Shown: positions 16,262 to 23,044 of the stretch, piece after piece
How the letters are laid out: every line of letters starts with the position of its first letter
Numbering within the stretch: position 1 is the first letter of the stretch
Assembly: GCA_014730295.1 (NCBI GenBank)
Contig: WJIN01000132.1
Coordinates: forward strand, 1-25,126
DNA length: 25,126 bases
Reading direction: 5' to 3'
Source of the DNA: Promethearchaeota archaeon
Lineage (GTDB): Archaea > Asgardarchaeota > Lokiarchaeia > Sigynarchaeales > SOKP01
The notes under the pieces: generated by a model
Database searches by the model: none
What the model saw: the letters and a program-made list of their open reading frames with translations, nothing else
Told to the model about the DNA's origin: nothing
Program-made: the position numbers and the translations under genes

Positions 16262-17395
16262 ATGATTTATAAAGAAGAAAAGCCCGCAATTTTATTGCTA
16301 GAAGATGGTTCCTATTTTGAGGGAATCGGTGTTGGTGCAAGTAAACAAATAATGGGAGAAATAACTTTTTCAACTGTTCCTGGATCGGGTTACATTGAAG
16401 CTTTAACAGACTTTACATATACAGATAAAATTTTAGTATTTACGTATCCTTCAATCGGAAATTACGGAGTTCCGAAAAAAGAGCATGATGATCATGGCAT
16501 ACTTAAACATTTCGAATCCGACACCATAAAGGTGAGTGGGGTGGTGATGAACGAGTACTGTGCGACTCCGAGTCATCATGAAAGCGTAAAAGCTTTAGAA
16601 ACCTGGCTAATAGAAGAAAACATACCGGGAATACAATGGATTGATACACGAAGGCTTATCCAACGGCTTGTCAGGGAAGAACGCACTTTCGGTTGTTTAA
16701 AAGTATTTGAAACCGAGCAAAAACCTGATTTAGAAAAAATGATGGAAAATTTAAAGAAATTTCCTAAAGAATCCGATAGGCTTCTTGTTTCCAAAATTTC
16801 AACACCTCAGACTCAAAAATTTACTCCTTTAGATCCAAAGGCGACGATTATAATATTGGATTTAGGAACCAAAAATGGCATCATTCGGACGTTATTATCT
16901 AAGAATCTTGAGATAATAAAAGTACCTTATTCTTTTGATTATGAACGTATAGCTGCTCTTAATCCCGCTGGTGTTATAATTTCAAATGGCCCGGGGAATC
17001 CCGCCTATTTAGAAAATCCAATACATCTCGTACGGGAATTGATTAAAAATGATATTCCTACTATGGGGATAGGATTAGGAAATATGATACTAGGGTTAGC
17101 CGCTGGGATGGATATCTATAAAATGGATGCAGAGCATAGAGGTGGTAGAACAACCGTAGAAAATGCGACCGACCAATGCTATATCACCGCCCAAAACCAT
17201 GGATATTGTCTCAAATACAGCAATTTAAATGGATTTAAGGAATTATATTATGATAAAGATGATAAGTCAAATGAGGGATTGATCCATGAAGACAAACCCA
17301 TATTTTCAGTGGCATTTAATCCTGAAGGCTCACCCGGACCCTTGGATATGAGAGAAAAGATATTTAATCAATTTGTCGAATTATTGGAGGTCTAA
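16262..17395 (+). CDS. CarA paralogue with inactivated glutaminase site (copy 2)
   Basis: A 377-residue CarA homologue, the same length as copy 1 and alignable throughout. The fold-defining parts are kept: SNGPGNP (241-247), QNHGYC (311-316) and PEGSPGP (354-360). The chemistry is lost: nucleophile Cys is G271 (GGA at 17072-17074), the glutamine-contacting Gln is M275, and the catalytic His is N353 (AAT at 17318-17320). Only E355 of the triad remains, and GPGDP has become GPGNP. Glutamine hydrolysis is therefore not expected. The frame is intact and translationally linked to carB2, so it looks selected rather than decaying. The likely role is a structural or regulatory subunit of an ammonia-using carbamoyl-phosphate synthetase, as the dead glutaminase domain is in animal CPS1. 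The alternative is a complex receiving ammonia from another protein. Confidence 0.9.
   Translation: MIYKEEKPAILLLEDGSYFEGIGVGASKQIMGEITFSTVPGSGYIEALTDFTYTDKILVFTYPSIGNYGVPKKEHDDHGILKHFESDTIKVSGVVMNEYCATPSHHESVKALETWLIEENIPGIQWIDTRRLIQRLVREERTFGCLKVFETEQKPDLEKMMENLKKFPKESDRLLVSKISTPQTQKFTPLDPKATIIILDLGTKNGIIRTLLSKNLEIIKVPYSFDYERIAALNPAGVIISNGPGNPAYLENPIHLVRELIKNDIPTMGIGLGNMILGLAAGMDIYKMDAEHRGGRTTVENATDQCYITAQNHGYCLKYSNLNGFKELYYDKDDKSNEGLIHEDKPIFSVAFNPEGSPGPLDMREKIFNQFVELLEV
17384..17389 (+). promoter_or_regulatory. Strong Shine-Dalgarno for carB2
   Basis: TGGAGG within the last codons of carA2 lies 9 bases before ATG 17399, giving translational coupling of the two subunits. It is one of the clearest ribosome binding sites in the window. 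Confidence 0.6.
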
Positions 17396-17398
17396 AAA

Positions 17399-20300
17399 AT
17401 GCCCTTAGATAAAAGTCTTAAAAAAGTTCTAATTTTAGGATCTGGTGCTGTAAGAATAGGACAAGCGGGAGAATTTGATTATAGTGGAAGTCAAGTTCTT
17501 AAAGCTCTAAATGAAGAAGGAATTGAAACCATTTTAGTAAATCCTAATATCGCCACTATTCAAACGGACCCTCAGATGAGCTCAAAAGTGTATTTATTAC
17601 CTATTAATATAAAATATGTTGAAGAAATAATTAAAAAGGAACGTCCAGATGGAATTTGTCTTTCATTTGGAGGTCAAACGGGATTAAATGTAGGTGTTGA
17701 ACTCTATGAAGCAGGTATTCTGGATAAATACAATGTTCGGGTTCTCGGAACACCCATAGAAGCCATTCAAGATACGGAAGATAGGGATCTATTCGTGAAA
17801 GCGATGAACAGAGCAGACTGTCCTGTCTGTAGAAGCAGAGCCGTTAATTCTTATGCTGAAGCGAAGAAAGTTGCTGAGGAATTTGGATTTCCATTGATGT
17901 TGAGAGTTGCGTATGTGCTCGGAGGTAAAGGTTCCGGAATAATACGTGATTGGGACCAATTTGAACGTATGGCGAAAAGAGGACTTGCGCAATCTCGTAT
18001 CAATCAAATTTTGGTTGAAGAAAGCGTTTGGGGCTGGAAAGAAATAGAATTTGAAATCCTTCGTGATGCTGAAGATAATTGTTTTATAAATTGTAGTATG
18101 GAAAATGTAGATCCATGCGGTATACATACAGGTGACTCCATCGTAGTGGCGCCAGCTCAAACTTTAACCGATGAAGAGTTGCAAATGCTCCGGAGTGCGT
18201 CAATTAGAGCCACGAAAGCTGTCAGTGTCTGCGGTGAATGTAATATCCAGTGGGCCTTAGATCCATTCTCACAAAAATTTAGAGCAATAGAAATAAATGC
18301 TCGCTTATCTCGTTCTTCTGCCTTGGCATCGAAAGCTACTGGATATCCTTTAGCCTATATAGCTGCAAAAATCGCCATTGGATACTCTCTTCCAGAGCTT
18401 AAAAACCAAATAACTCTTAAAACAACCGCCAATTTTGAACCTGCAACGGATTACATGGTTTTAAAATATCCTCGTTGGGATTTGACAAAATTCGAAAAAG
18501 TTGACCGAAGGATTGGCCCTCAGATGAAAGGTGTGGGAGAATGCATGAGTATTGGGAGGAATTTTGAAGAGGTTTGCCAAAAAGCGTTACGAATGCTAGA
18601 TATTGGGTTAAAAGGGTTTGTGGCTAACGATTTAGATCCTATAGAGGATATTAATGAATTAAAATATGAATTACGAAATCCGACAGACTTACGCTTTCTA
18701 CGAATCGCCGATGCGATGAAAAAGGGACTCTCAATCGATGAGATATATGAACGCTCTCGAATTGATAAATGGTTTCTATATAAACTAAAAAATATTGTTG
18801 ATATAGAAGATGAACTCAAGAGTTTAAATTTTCTTGAATCAAGTCACGAAGAGAAGGAATATTTCCTCACAAAAGCAAAAAGATATGGATTTTCTGATGG
18901 TCAAATTGCTAAAATAATTGGTGTAACTACCCCAATGATACGGAGGTTGAGGAAAAGATATAATATTATTCCATATGTAAAACAAATAGATACTTTAGCT
19001 GGTCAATGCGTTCCAGAAAGAAATTATCTCTATTTAACCTATTGGGGGGACAAACACGATATAGATTATTCTAAAGAAGAAAATTCTGACGAGAAGAAAG
19101 TAATTGTTTTAGGGAGTGGGACTTATCGTATAGGGGCATCTGTAGAGTTTGATTGGGGTTCTGTTAATTGTCTCTGGGGATTACAAGAATTGGGCGTCGA
19201 TAAAGCAATTATTATTAACTATAATCCTGAAACAGTTTCTACGGATTATGATATCTCTGATCGTTTGTATTTTGAAGAGCTTTCTGGAGAACGAGTATTG
19301 GATATTTGTGAATTTGAAAGCCCGTATGGAGTAGTTCTAAATGCGGGAGGGCAGATTGCTCAAAATCTAGCGGCAAAGTTTGCTAAATATTCTGAATTTT
19401 TCCGTAAAACCGGCATTAATATTTTAGGTACTCACGGCTCCCGCATTGATATGGCAGAAGACAGATCTAAGTTTAGTGCTTTATTAGATCAGCTTAATAT
19501 AAAACAACCCAAATGGGCGATGCTAACTACAACAGAAGAAGCGATCGATTTTGCAGAGGAAGTAGGTTATCCCGTCTTAGTTCGACCGTCATATGTACTA
19601 AGCGGAGCAGCAATGCGCGTTTCATATGATGAAAAAACCTTACGTGATACTTTAGATCTTGCCGCGTCAGTATCTCAAGAATATCCCGTAGTAATGACCA
19701 AATTTTTCACTGATTCTCGAGAAGTTGAATGTGATGGCGTATGTGACGGAAAAAATGTCTTAATCGGAGCTATTGTAGAACACATTGAAAATGCCGGGGT
19801 TCACAGCGGTGATGCCACTATGGCTATCCCCCCACAGACGATTTCAAAGGAAACTTGTCACCAAATTGAGGAGTATACCAAAAAGATCGCATTAGCTCTT
19901 AAAATTATAGGCCCTTTTAATGTTCAATTTTTGGTCAAAGAGGGTGAGGTGTTTGTCATTGAATGTAATCTTCGCTCAAGTCGAAGTATGCCCTATGTAT
20001 CAAAAACAAAAGGAATAAATTTGATGAAATTAGCTGCTGAAGTGATTATGGGAAATGAAATTCCCGAACGATTGTTGAATTTACCTTATGGAAATTATGT
20101 TGCGGTAAAAGCACCGATGTTTTCCTTTATGCGATTGGACAACGCTGACCCTATCTTAGGCGTGGAAATGAATTCGACGGGAGAGGTTGCTGTAATTGGT
20201 GAGGACATGCCCGACGCTCTCTTGAAAGCCTTGGAAGCTGCCGAACAATACATACCTATCCACGATGGAAATGTGTTAATCTCCGTCGGAGGTGAAGAAC

Positions 20301-20710
20301 TGAAACGAAAAATTATACCGCTTGCTAAAAAACTAAAGGCGCTCGACTTCACTATTTTCGCCACGGAAGATACTGCCCGAACACTTAAAGAAAATGGGAT
20401 TACAGCAGTACGACTCTATAAGGTTCACGAATATGGAAAGGAGCCGAACATAATGCGTTGCCTTCAAGACGGACGTATTGATATGGTCATCAATATTCCC
20501 CTTCCTACCACTAAGGAGGAAAAATTTCGACGTATCATTAAAGACGAATATGAAATTCGAAGGATGGCGGTCGATTATAACATCCCGGTAATAATTAATT
20601 TACAACTTGCAGAAGCAATTATTGATGCTATTGAAAAAGTGCGAACGAAAGAATTAACGGTAAAATCCTTGAACGAATATCATGAGAGCTTAGATGAGCT
20701 TTATTGGTAG
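17399..20710 (+). CDS. Carbamoyl-phosphate synthase large subunit (copy 2), probably ammonia-dependent
   Basis: A 1103-residue CarB, exactly as long as copy 1 and with the same domain order. Synthetase motifs are intact in both halves: GQAGEFDYSGSQ, LGGKGSG, EINARLSRSS in the first, and GSGTYRIGASVEFDWGSV and ECNLRSSRSMPYVSKT in the second. The MGS-like allosteric domain (FATEDT, DMVINIPLP) is kept too. Nothing suggests loss of synthetase activity. Because its partner CarA2 cannot hydrolyse glutamine, this subunit probably uses free ammonia. Carbamoyl phosphate could feed arginine/citrulline metabolism, pyrimidines or ammonia assimilation; no pathway gene adjoins to decide. DNA identity with carB1 is moderate with many silent differences, except for a 53-base perfectly identical tract at 20048-20100. 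Confidence 0.94.
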   Translation: MPLDKSLKKVLILGSGAVRIGQAGEFDYSGSQVLKALNEEGIETILVNPNIATIQTDPQMSSKVYLLPINIKYVEEIIKKERPDGICLSFGGQTGLNVGVELYEAGILDKYNVRVLGTPIEAIQDTEDRDLFVKAMNRADCPVCRSRAVNSYAEAKKVAEEFGFPLMLRVAYVLGGKGSGIIRDWDQFERMAKRGLAQSRINQILVEESVWGWKEIEFEILRDAEDNCFINCSMENVDPCGIHTGDSIVVAPAQTLTDEELQMLRSASIRATKAVSVCGECNIQWALDPFSQKFRAIEINARLSRSSALASKATGYPLAYIAAKIAIGYSLPELKNQITLKTTANFEPATDYMVLKYPRWDLTKFEKVDRRIGPQMKGVGECMSIGRNFEEVCQKALRMLDIGLKGFVANDLDPIEDINELKYELRNPTDLRFLRIADAMKKGLSIDEIYERSRIDKWFLYKLKNIVDIEDELKSLNFLESSHEEKEYFLTKAKRYGFSDGQIAKIIGVTTPMIRRLRKRYNIIPYVKQIDTLAGQCVPERNYLYLTYWGDKHDIDYSKEENSDEKKVIVLGSGTYRIGASVEFDWGSVNCLWGLQELGVDKAIIINYNPETVSTDYDISDRLYFEELSGERVLDICEFESPYGVVLNAGGQIAQNLAAKFAKYSEFFRKTGINILGTHGSRIDMAEDRSKFSALLDQLNIKQPKWAMLTTTEEAIDFAEEVGYPVLVRPSYVLSGAAMRVSYDEKTLRDTLDLAASVSQEYPVVMTKFFTDSREVECDGVCDGKNVLIGAIVEHIENAGVHSGDATMAIPPQTISKETCHQIEEYTKKIALALKIIGPFNVQFLVKEGEVFVIECNLRSSRSMPYVSKTKGINLMKLAAEVIMGNEIPERLLNLPYGNYVAVKAPMFSFMRLDNADPILGVEMNSTGEVAVIGEDMPDALLKALEAAEQYIPIHDGNVLISVGGEELKRKIIPLAKKLKALDFTIFATEDTARTLKENGITAVRLYKVHEYGKEPNIMRCLQDGRIDMVINIPLPTTKEEKFRRIIKDEYEIRRMAVDYNIPVIINLQLAEAIIDAIEKVRTKELTVKSLNEYHESLDELYW
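20048..20100 (+). repeat. 53-bp exact direct repeat shared with carB1 (copy in carB2)
   Basis: Second copy of the identical tract described at 15455-15507. The repeats are 4593 bases apart, the same as the carB1-carB2 start spacing, so they occupy homologous positions. Confidence 0.85.
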
Positions 20711-20741
20711 GATATTACAAATTTTCTTTCATTCATAAGTC

Positions 20742-20756
20742 TTTTTTTATTCTTTT
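20742..20756 (+). terminator. T-run terminator after carB2
   Basis: Seven T at 20742-20748 followed by a second T-run lie about 32 bases after the carB2 stop and have no stem-loop. This fits an archaeal terminator. Confidence 0.5.
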
Positions 20757-20830
20757 ATCCAAAATCTTCCTCCTTTCTCAAACTAAGACTTAAAATAAGT
20801 TTTTAATAAATTATTTCACATTCAAGTCAA

Positions 20831-20840
20831 GCTTTAAATA
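20831..20840 (+). promoter_or_regulatory. Putative TATA box of the four-TM protein gene
   Basis: GCTTTAAATA closely resembles the archaeal TATA consensus and lies about 67 bases before ATG 20907. It would give a leader of roughly 40 bases. Confidence 0.4.
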
Positions 20841-20906
20841 CCTCGGAAATCAAATTTATATTATTTAATCTAAACAACATAAAACATATAAAAAAAGCGA
20901 AAAAAT

Positions 20907-21371
20907 ATGGTTGATTTTAACGAAAAAGCATGGCTTGTCGCATTAATCGGAGGAATCTTGGCATTAGTCGCTATAATAACCCCTTTCTCTTGGGGAATTT
21001 TTCCAGAAGGCTTTATTGGATGGTGGATGCTCGGTTTTGTAATAACTACGACTGATGGTTTTGAGATTGGGTTTACAAGCAACATAGAAATAATTATTGG
21101 TGGTGTAATTTTTACGATCATTTTGCTTGTATTCGGAATTCTAATAATAATTGCCAGCATTCGAGCTAGATCAAGTTTTAAGAAATCAAATGTATATATT
21201 TGGATAATAAGCGGAATTATATTACTTTTCTTCACCACCGTCGTAATAACGGTCATTTTGGTGTTAGCCGATTATTTTATAGTAGGTTATATGATTGGAC
21301 CGGCACTCATAATTCCATACATTGGAGCCATTCTTGCTTTATTGCCAGGAATTATTCAACTTCGCAAATAA
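20907..21371 (+). CDS. Four-TM membrane protein, unknown function
   Basis: The 154-residue protein has four hydrophobic helices: about 9-30 (ALIGGILALVAIITPFSWG), 61-86, 96-121 and 128-150. An extracytoplasmic-looking loop lies between the first two, rich in Trp, Gly and Phe and including GWWMLGF. A basic stretch RARSSFKKS separates helices 2 and 3. There is no signal peptide and no catalytic motif. It stands alone between carB2 and the convergent minus-strand group, with its own TATA-like box and a strong T-run terminator. Small 4-TM proteins starting with a GGILAL helix are common in Asgard-type genomes as I remember them, but without an assigned function. Confidence 0.75.
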   Translation: MVDFNEKAWLVALIGGILALVAIITPFSWGIFPEGFIGWWMLGFVITTTDGFEIGFTSNIEIIIGGVIFTIILLVFGILIIIASIRARSSFKKSNVYIWIISGIILLFFTTVVITVILVLADYFIVGYMIGPALIIPYIGAILALLPGIIQLRK

Positions 21372-21391
21372 TTATATGCAATTCCATCCTC

Positions 21392-21406
21392 TTTTTTTCT
21401 TTTTTT
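21392..21406 (+). terminator. Double T7 terminator after the four-TM gene
   Basis: Two runs of seven T (21392-21398 and 21400-21406) separated by one C start about 20 bases after the stop codon. They overlap the last bases of the convergent gene. Confidence 0.55.
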
Positions 21407-22631
21407 ATCCTTTAAACTGGAATCTATAAAGGAACATAACCACATAATTAATAAAAACCAAAATGATGAGAGAAATTACGATATAGACTAATCTTTTGTA
21501 GATTTTATATTCAAGAAGTTTATTAAATCCTTTACGATCACTTTCCCGTATATTTTTAACTAAAATAATGGAATTAAATATCCAGAATCCGATTAATAAA
21601 GATATCGGGAAGATATGATTTAGGGGAAATCCTATAATTCCGATTGTATCACCGCTTTCATAATCTAAAATTACCAGGGGACCCCCCATCGCATTTCCAG
21701 CAATTATTCGACCATCTTTAAGTAAATCTGCTTCATAAGGATTTAAAAACCAAGGAGATCTAATTTCTTTTATAAAGGTTTTGGAATTTATATCATATAC
21801 TAATAATCTATTATTTTCCGAATCCGTGATTAATCTACGATCCCCCTCGATTTCATCACAATCTCGAACGTTCCTAAATTTTCCATAGGGAAAAGTCAGA
21901 CTCAATTCCCAAACTATTTCTTGAGTGGATGTGTTAACTTCGATGATTCTATTATTCCCAGAATCGCATATCACCGTATTTCCATTCTCATATCTATCAG
22001 GATTATGTTGATGTCTCAGAATATGCGGGTTTTCGGGATCTCCATACCACCAGAGGATCTCTTTTGTTTCACTATAGTTTACTTCCAGTACCATATTAAA
22101 ACGATTTAGCGAAATTAAAATAGAATTATATTCACGACCAAAATTAGTTCCGTTGATAAAATCCACATCATTCAAATGAGTCCAAACAACCGGAGTATAT
22201 CGATCTTTCAAATAAGAAAGATCCTTTCCGAGCTTTTCTTGACCGAATTTGGTCCAGTTAATATCATTCTCATTGAGAGCATCCCAAGACCACACAATTT
22301 TAGAAGGATCATCTATATCAATCTCGATAACTCTATTTTGGGTAGTATCCGCTATGAGTACATTCCCGTTGGGTAGAAGGTCGCTATCATGGGCGAATAT
22401 GCCATTTTTATTCGTTTCCCATTTGATTTCTCCTTGTTCAGAGACGATCTTTACATTATGAGAAACGCTAGTGATCAAAAAATCACCCTCGTATTTTCCA
22501 CTTTCAATATAATCTACATCCAGAGGGTCATGTATTGATGCGAAATTGGGTAAAATGAAATAAGTAAGGATGAATATTAAGATATATACGCTTATGATCA
22601 TTTCTATTAATCTAATTTTTCTAATATTCAA
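21405..22631 (-). CDS. Membrane-anchored arylsulfotransferase-like beta-propeller protein
   Basis: A 408-residue protein with an N-terminal anchor helix (12-29), an external beta-propeller (about 45-335) and two C-terminal helices (339-358 and 380-403). Propeller blades show the repeated pattern of NHL/ASST proteins: HDSDLLPNGNVLIAD (81-95), TTQNRVIEID, CDSGNNRIIEVN (222-233), TDSENNRLLVYD (269-280). H81, H152 (WTHLNDVDF) and H207/H209 (RHQHNP) match histidine positions of arylsulfotransferases, which move sulfate between phenolic compounds. Enzymatic activity is plausible but unproven, and a binding role is an alternative. The start is TTG at 22631: GGGAGG right after the upstream stop (rc of about 22643-22648) supports it over ATG 22601 and keeps the basic residues before the anchor. 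It is 18 bases downstream of the small membrane gene. Confidence 0.8.
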   Translation of the reverse strand: MNIRKIRLIEMIISVYILIFILTYFILPNFASIHDPLDVDYIESGKYEGDFLITSVSHNVKIVSEQGEIKWETNKNGIFAHDSDLLPNGNVLIADTTQNRVIEIDIDDPSKIVWSWDALNENDINWTKFGQEKLGKDLSYLKDRYTPVVWTHLNDVDFINGTNFGREYNSILISLNRFNMVLEVNYSETKEILWWYGDPENPHILRHQHNPDRYENGNTVICDSGNNRIIEVNTSTQEIVWELSLTFPYGKFRNVRDCDEIEGDRRLITDSENNRLLVYDINSKTFIKEIRSPWFLNPYEADLLKDGRIIAGNAMGGPLVILDYESGDTIGIIGFPLNHIFPISLLIGFWIFNSIILVKNIRESDRKGFNKLLEYKIYKRLVYIVISLIILVFINYVVMFLYRFQFKG

Positions 22632-22642
22632 AATAATTCTTT

Positions 22643-22648
22643 TCCTCC
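22643..22648 (-). promoter_or_regulatory. Shine-Dalgarno supporting the TTG start of the propeller gene
   Basis: The minus strand reads TAAGGGAGG, beginning with the stop codon of the preceding gene, about 12 bases before the TTG at 22631. It is the argument for choosing TTG. An in-frame ATT nearer to it cannot be excluded as the initiating codon. Confidence 0.5.
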
Positions 22649-22649
22649 C

Positions 22650-22991
22650 TTAAACATTGATATAATACATAATTGAAGAACTGATAATTAAAACAGCAAA
22701 AAAGAGTAAAAAATGTTCTAAACTGTATTTCCATACAGATTTAACTGAAAAAATACCCGTTTTCGCTCTATTTTTAATTAAAATGAGCATAAAATTGATA
22801 AGCAAATGTGAAATAAGAAAATATGCGAGAATCAGAAAAGGTATTGAGAGAGCTAACACTAATATATTACCTAGACTGAGAAATGAAAACCAAAATCTCA
22901 TGTAGAAATAATATAGGATACCTAAAAGAGATCCAAATATGATTTTAATCCAAAATATAATTTCTAATTCTAGTGTCTCATGTTTTTTCAT
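22650..22991 (-). CDS. Small multi-pass membrane protein, unknown function
   Basis: The 113-residue, strongly hydrophobic protein has a short charged N-terminus (MKKHETLELE) and helices at about 11-33, 40-72 (long enough for one extended or two short passes) and 91-111. The loop KNRAKTGIFSVKSVWK is basic and probably cytoplasmic. No family is recognised. Its size and helix arrangement loosely recall small membrane-protein biogenesis subunits such as EMC6-like proteins, but no specific motif supports this. It lies 53 bases after nadE and 18 bases before the propeller gene on the same strand, which suggests one transcript and possibly a joint membrane function with the propeller protein. Confidence 0.7.
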   Translation of the reverse strand: MKKHETLELEIIFWIKIIFGSLLGILYYFYMRFWFSFLSLGNILVLALSIPFLILAYFLISHLLINFMLILIKNRAKTGIFSVKSVWKYSLEHFLLFFAVLIISSSIMYYINV

Positions 22992-23044
22992 ATAATCAAT
23001 TAACCATTCTACTCTTAATGTAGTATTAAATGGAATGATTCTTT

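Noticed and set aside
17789..18160. 123-codon frame antisense inside carB2
   Set aside because: It lies wholly within a conserved CarB domain and is explained by codon bias of the real gene.
20870..21256. 128-codon minus-strand frame opposite the four-TM gene
   Set aside because: It is an antisense shadow: its Ile/Pro/Thr-rich sequence mirrors hydrophobic codons, and the plus-strand frame has better topology, TATA box and terminator.
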